From a virus, in the IMG/VR virus record IMGVR_UViG_3300025133_009649, positions 1 through 64,000 of that record: a stretch of 64,000 nt of DNA; one strand, written 5' to 3'. The notes beneath the pieces were generated by a model, which made no database searches, was not told where the DNA came from, and saw only the letters and a program-made list of their open reading frames with translations. Every line of letters begins with the position of its first letter. Within the stretch, counting starts at the first letter, position 1. The translations under genes and the position numbers were made by a program. Below, one piece after another: positions 47,212 through 57,184 of this stretch.

Positions 47212-50200
47212 ATGGCGACAAACGAGACATTAAATTTTATAAGTGCGAGCGAACTAGTAATTTATCAGGATGGAGATGATCCTTATTTTGCAGGCTCTAA
47301 GCCGACGCTCGACGGCGCCGGGTTTTCTGAGTGGTACGCTTTTGATTTTGTTGGTTTAAACATAGGAATAGTAGACCCAGTTAGTTCTTCAGATAACATA
47401 GTTGGATATCCAGCTGCAGCTGCCGTAACTAATTATATAAATCGTCCTGTTGGATACGGTGTCTCTGGTCATAACGATTTAATGTCCCTAACATCCGACG
47501 CCGCGGCGCAGACGTTAAACCCTCTTTTACATCATCGGAACGGCCCTTATGGACATCCTACATGGAAACAAATAAGAGGTGGCCAACATCCTGTCGCGAG
47601 ACACTTTCGCTTGAATAACACGATGTCGGTTGATTTACAATGGCCAGTAGATCCTATATACAGAGAATCTCTCCGACGTGAGCGACGTGAACAACAGGAA
47701 AATTATAATTTTATAGAATACGATATATACCAGGAAGACCAAAATATAATATTGAGCAATCCAGTATATTCTGATTACTTTAGTCCTAAATTACATCAAT
47801 ATTATGAACCGGTTTTGACAACAAAACATAAGCCTCTGGAATTTAAAGCAACCATACCAGGAGGCGGACCGATAAGAGTTAGAACATCTTTTATGAATAA
47901 AATGATGGATTTTTCTAGTGACGATTTAAATAAAGATTTGCGATTTTCTTCTGGGATCCCTGCGTCGGCTCTGCCGCTCGGCGGAGGTATACCATGGAAG
48001 AGAACAAACCAAAAATATTATAATATTTTTCGTATGGCAAAGGCCACGGGCGCTACTTTATTTATATATTCTGAAAGACTTTATCCTAGAGAAATTAATT
48101 CTTATAGAGCATTCAAAACAAAAAGGCCAAATTATGAAGAAGCTCCTGGCACTGGCCACAATGGTTATGATAGAGCGCTCCATCGTCTTTTTTGGAAGGA
48201 CACCCAAGGCGGAGATACTTCAACAACAATAACTTCTTCTGCTACTTCTGATGGTACCACGAGATTAAGAACTGTCGGCACCGCCTTAAGCTCGGTAGAA
48301 ACTTTGCAGAATATGAATTTTTCATCAACAACGCTTGAATTTCTAACTGGTTCTGCTCTTATATACGGTTCTTCCGCAACAGCGTCTTTAGTTGACGGAA
48401 TTTCGAATCTTTTGGTCAATTCTATCACTAATGGCGTGGTTACCGACAGATACTATCACGCACATGCATCCGGCGTAATTGATCAAAAAGATGCTCATCA
48501 ACCTTACCCAATATCTCTTTTAAGCTCCTGGCCCCTCGACGCTAGAGACGATATATATGATAAGCCTGATTATTTAACTTCTAGTATAGGTGGGAAAGGT
48601 TTACAGATTGGTTTGACTCCGCACAAAGGAGGCCACTACGATATCGTGGATATGGATGACAATCTTATAGGCTCAAACACTTTGTACAACACCATTCGAC
48701 ACTCCGGCCAAACAGCAATTTCAGCATCTTCAGTAATACAAGCTGCAGTTAACTTGCATACTGGCTCTGCTGGGGAACTGGTTTATAGTACAAAACCAAC
48801 AATATTTTATGCTGAGGGCACGGACCACAAATTCGTCACCGGCGGATATAAAGCACCAACAGCCTCGCTACAATATAATAGGCACACTTATCCTTATAAC
48901 ACACCATTTTATGTTACCAACAGGGTGCGAGGACGTAATCCTTTTTATAAATCATATGATGACTTCGTAAGCCAACTAAAATATCTAGGACGTGATTATT
49001 CTATTGTGCCAGAATATCGATATTCTGATCATATGGATTACTATAATACAACATATGGTACTACTTTGAGCGCTCCGAATAAGCTTCTTTTTAAGGAAGC
49101 CATTTTTGACACGGAGGCCCTCGGTGGTGATATTGCACATCTGGGAAACAAATTGGTGAGAGCGGTGTCCTTTATGGACTGGTCTGACTCAATCGAGAAC
49201 CCACCGAGCGAGGAGTTGTTAGAGATTTATAAAGCCAGTTTTTTGATATTGGATGGGGCGGATGTCACTTCTAGCGCGAACGCAACAGGGAGTTATCTCA
49301 AAACAACAGATCGATATAAATATAATGATATAAGTGGCGCCACAGCTGTCACACCTCCAGGATTCACGCCGAGTATCTATACTTATTTAGGAGATAAAAC
49401 CAGCGTAGATTTTGATGGTAAATATGCAACTACTGATTCCACAATTAATTTTTCTAATTTATTAGAGATTCCAGAAGGCTTTACTGAGGGGCAAGATTCA
49501 ATTCCACGATCTGTAAAGTTTAAGTGCTCTATTATAAAAAAGCTTTTACCATATAACGGATTTTACCCTGTTACAAGAACAACACAGATAGGCAACGCGT
49601 TTAAAAAAGAATTTGTAGCAGCTTCGGGCTACACAGGATCGATGACCGAGACCCCGAGCGGGTTTTACTCCTGCGAAGACCAAGCTTATTTGCAGGCTCT
49701 GTTGGAGCCGTTTATGGCTCCTGGCGTCCTATACAACTCTATAAAATCTGGTATTGCTGTTGATTATCCAATTTATACCGCCAGCATGGGTGCCTCCGAC
49801 GCCGCGGCTGCAGCTTCAAGGCCTAATTACCATGTCCCACGGCCTTTCATTAGCTCTTCTGCCGATGGGTCAATCCTTCCACTCCGGGAAGCAGGCCCTC
49901 ATCACCACGCTTTATCTTCATCTTATCATGGCGGTTTACATATGCTCGGCGCTAGTCATTGTATTCCTTCAATATTAACTTCTTTTTATGGCGCCAGGTT
50001 CCCTTTTCGTTATTTATATAATCTAGATGAACTGGAATTACAATTTGGGGGTGATACAAGGCCTTCGATTCATTTGGTTTCTGATTTTGTTGATTTGAAC
50101 AGGTTTACACAGACCTGTACAGTTCCAGGGGGGGATTGCACGGATTCTATGAGCGGTAGTATACTAATCGGAGACCCTTCTGTGACGTTACCGGACGCCG

Positions 50201-52599
50201 CAGGTTTTACTCAGTTACGCCATGGTAAATACTTTTCAATGATAAATAATTATTTGTCCGAAACAATGGAATTTTTTCTAGCGGATGTTACTAGTTTTAA
50301 TACAAAATTGCCTATTGTGACGACGAGCCCTTTCGATTCTGGCCCAAACCCAGTATCACCTATCACACCGCAGTCAAAAGAATATTTGATGGAAGTTTCT
50401 TTAAGAATGGGGAAATATCAAGTTATGTGTGAGGGCCCTCGCCAAGCTGGAATTGGTGATCCTGATTCGAATTTATTTGATCAAGCCGGGACCGACCAGG
50501 GCTTTTGGCTGAGAAACTCCTCTATGAGAGGGTATATATATGGTCCTCCTATGGAGATCATACCTGCCAACGCCCCGGGCGCCTCGGGCAATGATACTTG
50601 GTATCCAAATTCCGCCGTCGCCATGAAAGACGCTGTGATACAAGATATCGATTATTCTTCTTATTTCGCTGCCAATTTACAAGACCCTGCATATCATGCT
50701 TATACACCGCCATATTTTTATGGAAAAAGCTCTATGATTTATAAATTTTCAGCTGAGGAAAGTGACAATATAAGCCTCCCCAATCTTGTAAACAAAATGG
50801 CCATCGCGGGCGTAACGGGCTCATATTATGTTAACACGTATGACACACCAACTTACAATTTCACAACCCCGAAGAAAGGCCAGGTAATTGCAAATGAATC
50901 ACTATCATTAACAACACCAGCAACTGATTCGACTTCTGGTGGTGCAAGAGCAAAAATGAAAATAGATGCTAGCCTAGGCGGCATCGAGGGCCTTATGGGA
51001 CTTTATTCCAGCCCAATTGAGGTAGCAAATTCGGAAGCTGGAGAGGGCACCCACAATTCGGCTCTACACGTCTGGACCATCGCACCAGAGTGGATTTGCC
51101 CAGTTTTAGATTTCGAACAGGACCGCGCCGCCGTGAGAAATCATGACAATACGTTTTCATTTATAGAAAACAGCTTTCATGACGTTACTACAGGCCGCGG
51201 CATGTGGGGCGGGTACGGTACTGATCCTTATGACTCTTTTTTAATGAACAAAGTCGGCGGCGCTGGATTTACATCTTCAGGTAAAAAAGGTATCTATATT
51301 GAAATAAATGATTTTTTGTTAGAGCCCACTACAAATAAAAAAGAAGCTCCTATAGACAAAGATAGCACTAGTGGATTTTATGACTTGCTGGATATTAAAA
51401 AAGGCGCCGCCACCGGCTCCCTTTCTAGGCTTTTGGGCATTCAACCTGAAAACACAAGAACAAGTTTTCCAGTAGGCAAGTTCGCTAGCGGCAAGAAGAT
51501 TCATGAAGCCATTATTTTGATACCATATATTGATAAGCCTATTAGACTTCCACTCGATCCTGAAGTAACATATTCTCAGCAGCATATTCATGGTACTCTG
51601 CATCATGATGAAAGATTATATTATGCAACTCGTGAAATAATACCTGGAAAACATTTTCTGCCAATTAACGAAGAAATTTTTGTTAATACTCTTCATTTTC
51701 ACCTTTTGGAGGCGACAAAACAAACACATCTGAATAAGTTCTGGACCGGCGGCGGTTATAGCGGCCCCTATTCACCTTCGACAATAGAAAAATGGGCTCT
51801 AGTCAGATCTTTGGCAGCAGAAACTGACGTTGGCAAAATGATAAGCAGGTTGTCTTCGTTTAATTCGGTCCATGGTGGGTTCCAGCTTCCTCCTGAATTT
51901 GATTTTATTCACAACGCTTCGGTCCCCCCATTTCAGATGATAGTAGTCCCATTTGAACATACGTTAAAAAAACAAGAGTTGATTGATATATACCAGGGAA
52001 TTATGCCTGATAGCTCATTAACAACAAAAAAAGATGCTAGCTGCATTAGCTCTTTGGAAATTCATCCGACTCGTGTTCCACCTCTAAATCAAATTGCAGG
52101 CGGAGCCCTATTAGATGTTGACTATATACCAGAATTTGCTAGTACCGAGACCAACGCGGCCGGCATTCTCGATGCCGGACATTCAGCAGCACTCACAGGC
52201 TTTTTATCTCCCTTGCCGTTTGTGGATCCTCCGAAAGCTAGCTTCACTGCCGGCCAGCCAACTATGGATATTACAACTATGACTGGTGCTAGCCTCCCAT
52301 ACAAAACGTCTGCAAAATTTTATAAAAATTTACGTTTTATGGTCTTTAAAATAAAGCAAAGAGCTAAAAAGGATTATTCTAATTATAGAAAGGGACAGAT
52401 AATAAAAGCTGTTAATTCAAGAATTAATGATGTTCCGACCCCCGGTGAGGGAAACGGATATCAATTTATAACTGATGCTAATTACAATTATATATCAAAA
52501 AATAAAACAGTCGGCGATGTTTTTGGTGCTAATTGGCCATATGATTATTTCTCTCTGATCCAATCGTTAAAAGTAGATATCACTTTCTCTGACAACTAA
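47212..52599 (+). CDS. Large baseplate/virion protein of unknown fold
   Basis: ATG 47212 is taken as the start, with GAGG at 47202-47205. An in-frame TTG at 47200 is the alternative, but it would lie over the ribosome site. The protein is 1795 aa. It starts 'MATNETLNFISASELVIYQ' and soon has 'FDFVGLNIGIVDPVSSSDN'. It is beta-rich with many Tyr, His and Pro, and has no catalytic motif, signal or membrane segment that I can see. It follows the LamG protein after only 37 nt and may form one functional unit with it. It is virion associated by position. Confidence 0.7.
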   Translation: MATNETLNFISASELVIYQDGDDPYFAGSKPTLDGAGFSEWYAFDFVGLNIGIVDPVSSSDNIVGYPAAAAVTNYINRPVGYGVSGHNDLMSLTSDAAAQTLNPLLHHRNGPYGHPTWKQIRGGQHPVARHFRLNNTMSVDLQWPVDPIYRESLRRERREQQENYNFIEYDIYQEDQNIILSNPVYSDYFSPKLHQYYEPVLTTKHKPLEFKATIPGGGPIRVRTSFMNKMMDFSSDDLNKDLRFSSGIPASALPLGGGIPWKRTNQKYYNIFRMAKATGATLFIYSERLYPREINSYRAFKTKRPNYEEAPGTGHNGYDRALHRLFWKDTQGGDTSTTITSSATSDGTTRLRTVGTALSSVETLQNMNFSSTTLEFLTGSALIYGSSATASLVDGISNLLVNSITNGVVTDRYYHAHASGVIDQKDAHQPYPISLLSSWPLDARDDIYDKPDYLTSSIGGKGLQIGLTPHKGGHYDIVDMDDNLIGSNTLYNTIRHSGQTAISASSVIQAAVNLHTGSAGELVYSTKPTIFYAEGTDHKFVTGGYKAPTASLQYNRHTYPYNTPFYVTNRVRGRNPFYKSYDDFVSQLKYLGRDYSIVPEYRYSDHMDYYNTTYGTTLSAPNKLLFKEAIFDTEALGGDIAHLGNKLVRAVSFMDWSDSIENPPSEELLEIYKASFLILDGADVTSSANATGSYLKTTDRYKYNDISGATAVTPPGFTPSIYTYLGDKTSVDFDGKYATTDSTINFSNLLEIPEGFTEGQDSIPRSVKFKCSIIKKLLPYNGFYPVTRTTQIGNAFKKEFVAASGYTGSMTETPSGFYSCEDQAYLQALLEPFMAPGVLYNSIKSGIAVDYPIYTASMGASDAAAAASRPNYHVPRPFISSSADGSILPLREAGPHHHALSSSYHGGLHMLGASHCIPSILTSFYGARFPFRYLYNLDELELQFGGDTRPSIHLVSDFVDLNRFTQTCTVPGGDCTDSMSGSILIGDPSVTLPDAAGFTQLRHGKYFSMINNYLSETMEFFLADVTSFNTKLPIVTTSPFDSGPNPVSPITPQSKEYLMEVSLRMGKYQVMCEGPRQAGIGDPDSNLFDQAGTDQGFWLRNSSMRGYIYGPPMEIIPANAPGASGNDTWYPNSAVAMKDAVIQDIDYSSYFAANLQDPAYHAYTPPYFYGKSSMIYKFSAEESDNISLPNLVNKMAIAGVTGSYYVNTYDTPTYNFTTPKKGQVIANESLSLTTPATDSTSGGARAKMKIDASLGGIEGLMGLYSSPIEVANSEAGEGTHNSALHVWTIAPEWICPVLDFEQDRAAVRNHDNTFSFIENSFHDVTTGRGMWGGYGTDPYDSFLMNKVGGAGFTSSGKKGIYIEINDFLLEPTTNKKEAPIDKDSTSGFYDLLDIKKGAATGSLSRLLGIQPENTRTSFPVGKFASGKKIHEAIILIPYIDKPIRLPLDPEVTYSQQHIHGTLHHDERLYYATREIIPGKHFLPINEEIFVNTLHFHLLEATKQTHLNKFWTGGGYSGPYSPSTIEKWALVRSLAAETDVGKMISRLSSFNSVHGGFQLPPEFDFIHNASVPPFQMIVVPFEHTLKKQELIDIYQGIMPDSSLTTKKDASCISSLEIHPTRVPPLNQIAGGALLDVDYIPEFASTETNAAGILDAGHSAALTGFLSPLPFVDPPKASFTAGQPTMDITTMTGASLPYKTSAKFYKNLRFMVFKIKQRAKKDYSNYRKGQIIKAVNSRINDVPTPGEGNGYQFITDANYNYISKNKTVGDVFGANWPYDYFSLIQSLKVDITFSDN

Positions 52600-52616
52600 A
52601 ATAAGGAAAATAAATA

Positions 52617-53612
52617 ATGGAGTTTTTTAATAAAAAAGAAGATGTTATAGACCTCCAAATAACTCAGTTTGGAAGACATTTATTATCGAAAGGTCGCTTT
52701 AAACCGGTATATTATTCTTTTTTTGATGATAATATACTTTATGATTCTTCAAGGGCTGATTTTGCTGAACAACAAAATGATACGGAACAAAGAATTAAAG
52801 AAACTCATACTGTACAACCACAAATAGCTATTTCTTCTTTAGAAAAAGAATTCAATACAAGCTACGATATGATATTATCTAATCAAGCAGACGCGAGTAC
52901 TGCTGTTTTACAAAAAACAGCAGAAAAAAACTATGCTTTGCCGCAGCCATTAGGAACGAGCGATATAAATTCAGAATATGCACCGTCTTGGTCTATAAGA
53001 TATTTAAAAGGTATTTTGTCGGGTTCATCTAATAGTCTGAGCTTGCAAGAAAAAAGTGGTGGCAACAGCACGGTGTACATACCACAATTAGAGACGAATA
53101 TAGAAACAGAAATAAAGTTCTTGTCTAGCGATCCTGACCTTCCTGCGGAGGATGCATCTGGCCCTGCACAATCAGATATAATAGTACAAAATAAAGAAGA
53201 TAATTTTGTTTTGTTAAAAGTTATGGAGAGCAACGGCGCATACCAGAAAAAGAATTTTGATATAGAAATATTTGAAGTAATCGATCAGCATGAAGGCGAC
53301 ACAACAATTGAGGTTTTAAGACCTTTGTATTTTACAAAACCTCCAAATCCAAATCCGATCGATCCACTAGATATGCTGGACGAGGTAACACCGGCTGACA
53401 ATCAAGATTATGTTGCACATTATTTTGATTTTTTAACTGACAACGAGATCGACCCAGAAACCTTATGTGTCCATGATCCAACTAATCAAAAGCTTGGTGT
53501 TTTTGCTGATGAGCGTGCAGTTATATGTCAAGATATATTAAATAAACAACAAAAAGTTCCGTTTAATATTTATGAAGGAGGAACTGGCGACGTTCCGGGA
53601 GAAATTTGTTAA
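52617..53612 (+). CDS. Virion protein sharing an N-terminal module with the 60551 gene
   Basis: AAGGAAA precedes the ATG. The 331-aa product starts 'MEFFNKKEDVIDLQITQFGR', followed by 'KGRFKPVYYSFFDDNILYD'. That pattern (Asp, Thr, Gly-Arg, Gly, Phe-Lys, Phe, Asp-Asp, Ile, Tyr) recurs at the N-terminus of the 382-aa protein coded at 60551. The rest is acidic and partly disordered-looking, with 'KPPNPNPIDPLDML'. No known function was recognised. It is coupled to the next large gene by TAATG. A shared docking element for joining the baseplate is one reading (inference). Confidence 0.7.
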   Translation: MEFFNKKEDVIDLQITQFGRHLLSKGRFKPVYYSFFDDNILYDSSRADFAEQQNDTEQRIKETHTVQPQIAISSLEKEFNTSYDMILSNQADASTAVLQKTAEKNYALPQPLGTSDINSEYAPSWSIRYLKGILSGSSNSLSLQEKSGGNSTVYIPQLETNIETEIKFLSSDPDLPAEDASGPAQSDIIVQNKEDNFVLLKVMESNGAYQKKNFDIEIFEVIDQHEGDTTIEVLRPLYFTKPPNPNPIDPLDMLDEVTPADNQDYVAHYFDFLTDNEIDPETLCVHDPTNQKLGVFADERAVICQDILNKQQKVPFNIYEGGTGDVPGEIC

Positions 53613-56600
53613 TGTCAGCGAACGTGTGCACAATATCAGACTTAATTTCAGGTGGTAGTATTCTACCGCATGTGTATTGTAAAAATATTTCTTTAGAAAA
53701 TGGCCCCGAAGAAGGCTCCACTAATGTTATATTAAACTTAGAAATTTTGCAAAGTAAAAAAGAACTAAATAAGAAAAATTATTTATCTGAGCTTACTCCT
53801 TTTGGAAGCTCTTACTCTTTTTCGGATTACATAAACATTCAAATTGTGCCTTTCCGTAACACTTTAAATATCCAGAGATTAGATCCGACCTACAACACGG
53901 ACTCGACCGAGCATCCAGGAAATGCATATGTCCAATCTTCTTTTCCGGCCGGCCTCACGCAGAACCACTATCCCTGGAAGGTCATCGACGAGTGGGGCGA
54001 AAGCACTCAAGCTGGCAGTATCTACTCCTCCGAGCATGCGTACTGGTCGTCGGATGCAGGCATGAGGTTGTTTCCTCTATCTGATTTTCTTCAGCCGTCT
54101 TCCCCAGAGAAACCTACCTCGTCATATGTTCGTGAAGAAACAATATCTGGTGTATCATATTATGTAATATCTTTTGAGCAAGTTTTTACTTATTCAGAGG
54201 CCCTCACGATTACAAATTTAGGATTTTTATTTTATGCATGGCTTGATCCAAGAAAATTTGTAGAGGACATGAATCCTGACCTTTCAAATATTGATCTATT
54301 AACTGATAAACACTTAACTGGACCGGTTAATACGGAAATAGTTTTGTTGGGTAACGAAGTACAAACCACTAGAAAACAGTTTTTCTTACCTAACGGTAAC
54401 CGCTGGAATGGGGCAGTTCATTTACATCTTTGTGATTTAAACCCGGCTCCCGACGGTTATTGTGGAACTGGCCAGGCTCTCGGTGGACCAGCCGGGCCAG
54501 ATGCAAGTGATACTGGATACCAAGGATGGATGGCCGGGGAGAAACATGTTAAAGATGCACCAAGATTGAGGTTAATGCAAACGCCAAATAACATGATACA
54601 AGATTTTAGAACTGAAAGTCCATGGCTGGACACTGCCATGGGCTTAACAAACGCGGAATCGAATGAGTTTCTTGGCAAATCTTTTAATCAACAAATACAT
54701 GTTTTTAGTCAAAATCAAGATGCAAATTGGTTATATAAACATGTTATAAGCCCGTTTCAAAAAGAAACTAAAAAATATTTAACAAAAATAGACAACGCTC
54801 CCGGGCCCTTGGATCGCATAGTTCCACTATATGACAACGATAGTGAATTTTCAAAATTATATATGTCAAGAGACAAAGATAACAACGCAAGGGGAACATT
54901 CTTAATTAATTTTGAAAGACTATTAAGAAATAATTCTGTTCTTTATAACATGCTCGACGGCCCTGCCGCCGCAACTAATTTTAAAATGCAACAATGTTTA
55001 GCTTTTTCACAATTACTAGAATTAAAAGTTTATAGAGACAGAGTGCAGAAAAGACCCCAGGGAAAAACATACGAAAAATATGCTAATGATACTTCATATG
55101 AAGAACCTTCGTATTACGTCGGTACTGTAAGAGATAGCAACCCAGGCGCTGACACCTCGTGGTCCATCGACGGGGCCCTAAGAGTGGTTAACTTAGAAAC
55201 TCCATATTCTGACACAACTATTAATAACATAAAGTGCTTTACATTTAAAGACACTGATGTGGGTGAAAAATCTGCAGGCCTATATCAATATAGAATAGAA
55301 ATGTCTTATAAAGATGGCACTTATTATATGTTAAATAGCCTTCTCAAGAATCTGGTGATAGCAAGATTTACAATGCAAAAATATTATGATTTTTCTTTAG
55401 GATCCTATGTTGTACCGGGCATATTACATCCGGAACATCCGGACGACAGTGTTTATTTGCCAGGTGAACATCCGGATGATACTAAAACACCAGCAAGAAT
55501 ACATCCATATTTTTTAGGGAACAACACATTTGATCCTCAATTCGAAGAGGCCGCGTCCACACGGTTTCCTGATAAACCATGGCTCGGCGCTGACGCGCCA
55601 AATCCTGAAATGACTATATGGTATTTAATAAACCAAGTTGCTTATAACCTTTTTGATCTTAAAGTCAACGGTCTATCCATCAATCCCGATAACTTCAAAA
55701 TGGCCATGGCATCGTTAACTAGTCCTGTTAATGGAAGCCCCCAAGGTATAGAATTTGTAATAAAATTAACCGATAGCATAATTGGCCACTTACATAAACT
55801 TCTTGGGGCTAAAAAGGTTAACAAAACTGGTTCTGAAATAGATGCTACTTCCATCCCATTTGATAGCCAAGCTGGAACAGCATATAATTTAAGTACTTTT
55901 CCTAGTTATAATATTACTCCGTCCACCTCTACTATAAAAGAATATCATACTTTTGATGGCCCTTCTGAACTTCATAAAGCACTCTCCAACGAAGACATAT
56001 ATATAGATTATTTGTCACAACATCAAAATTCGACTGCAGATTATAATCCCGGGTGGGTAGGAACGTACCAGCTATCTTACGCATCTTATTTGATTCGAGA
56101 ACAGCACGACTCTGTTAGAATGTACGCCTCGACAGCAGATCCACTCATTTATAATGGCGCCATGGCAGCAGGCCAGTTTACTGTCAATGAACAGAACGAT
56201 AGTTTTTCTCAGAGTGTCGGATATTTAATGCCATCAATTATAGAATTATCAGATCCATCGGAAGAAGATACTTCTTTTAAATTTAAGACCCATTTCTTCA
56301 AGACCAATGGTCTCGTTACGCCATCGATTACCTACGAAGATTACGATAAAATTTTGGTTGCTTTAATGCTTTATAATATTAACAAAGATAATGCAAATGA
56401 CGCAGATTTACTGGATGCCTTATACAGTCCTACCACGGCCTCTGATACTAGTCTTAAAGAGGCTTATAAAAGTTTATATAGCTCTGCTGGAATAGTGATT
56501 TATGATGAAAATAAATATGCTCAATTTTTAGCTAAAGAGCCTAATAATCTTCTTGAACTTGTACCATGCGATCCTGAAGACGCAGATTACCAAGAGTGCT

Positions 56601-57139
56601 TGGACGACTATCTTCCTGAATATCCGACTGAGTTTTCAGATGGGGATTTGGAAACAGAAAAATATTATAAACAGTTTTTCTCTGATCCTAACAGTATATA
56701 TAAAACACCTGTTGGAAAAATAAATGTGCCATACAACAAAGAAATGCCAAATATATTTAAATTGGTACGCTTTGTGGACGACCCTGGCCTTGGAGGCTCA
56801 ACCCTCCTTGAAAGCGAAAACCAGTCCGGCGCTACCAACGCGCCATTTATAGAAGCTATAAACGCCACCAAACAAGGGATGATACCAAAATACAATTCTT
56901 TTTTCTTTATAAATGCAAATTTATTAGCTAAGATACAAGTTTATACCGGCATACATCATACTAGTTCTCCTATGAAGCACGATGACTATTCTTGGGAAAA
57001 GTTATCTGGGGGTCATCTTAGCGGTTTAACTATTGGTGAGTCACTTCTTTGTAGAATAAAATTATACGATGAAAGAGCAGCATATGGGCTGGAATTACCT
57101 ATTATAAATAAATATTTTTTTATATATAAAAATATATAA
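53612..57139 (+). CDS. Large virion protein of unknown function
   Basis: ATG 53612 overlaps the previous stop (TAATG) and has GGGAG at 53597-53601; the in-frame TTG at 53606 is less likely. The product is 1175 aa. It has mixed beta and loop segments, a Gly/Pro-rich part near residues 285-310, a small internal repeat 'HPEHPDD' then 'EHPDD' near residues 606-624, and a stretch 'FVIKLTDSIIGHLHKLLG'. There is no catalytic motif or membrane segment. Position between baseplate genes makes it a tail-tip part. It ends in a Tyr/Phe/Ile-rich segment ('INKYFFIYKNI'). Confidence 0.7.
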   Translation: MSANVCTISDLISGGSILPHVYCKNISLENGPEEGSTNVILNLEILQSKKELNKKNYLSELTPFGSSYSFSDYINIQIVPFRNTLNIQRLDPTYNTDSTEHPGNAYVQSSFPAGLTQNHYPWKVIDEWGESTQAGSIYSSEHAYWSSDAGMRLFPLSDFLQPSSPEKPTSSYVREETISGVSYYVISFEQVFTYSEALTITNLGFLFYAWLDPRKFVEDMNPDLSNIDLLTDKHLTGPVNTEIVLLGNEVQTTRKQFFLPNGNRWNGAVHLHLCDLNPAPDGYCGTGQALGGPAGPDASDTGYQGWMAGEKHVKDAPRLRLMQTPNNMIQDFRTESPWLDTAMGLTNAESNEFLGKSFNQQIHVFSQNQDANWLYKHVISPFQKETKKYLTKIDNAPGPLDRIVPLYDNDSEFSKLYMSRDKDNNARGTFLINFERLLRNNSVLYNMLDGPAAATNFKMQQCLAFSQLLELKVYRDRVQKRPQGKTYEKYANDTSYEEPSYYVGTVRDSNPGADTSWSIDGALRVVNLETPYSDTTINNIKCFTFKDTDVGEKSAGLYQYRIEMSYKDGTYYMLNSLLKNLVIARFTMQKYYDFSLGSYVVPGILHPEHPDDSVYLPGEHPDDTKTPARIHPYFLGNNTFDPQFEEAASTRFPDKPWLGADAPNPEMTIWYLINQVAYNLFDLKVNGLSINPDNFKMAMASLTSPVNGSPQGIEFVIKLTDSIIGHLHKLLGAKKVNKTGSEIDATSIPFDSQAGTAYNLSTFPSYNITPSTSTIKEYHTFDGPSELHKALSNEDIYIDYLSQHQNSTADYNPGWVGTYQLSYASYLIREQHDSVRMYASTADPLIYNGAMAAGQFTVNEQNDSFSQSVGYLMPSIIELSDPSEEDTSFKFKTHFFKTNGLVTPSITYEDYDKILVALMLYNINKDNANDADLLDALYSPTTASDTSLKEAYKSLYSSAGIVIYDENKYAQFLAKEPNNLLELVPCDPEDADYQECLDDYLPEYPTEFSDGDLETEKYYKQFFSDPNSIYKTPVGKINVPYNKEMPNIFKLVRFVDDPGLGGSTLLESENQSGATNAPFIEAINATKQGMIPKYNSFFFINANLLAKIQVYTGIHHTSSPMKHDDYSWEKLSGGHLSGLTIGESLLCRIKLYDERAAYGLELPIINKYFFIYKNI

Positions 57140-57184
57140 GGTACAAGGAGAAGCGCAAAGTGAAGGAACAAGAAGGAATCATCA

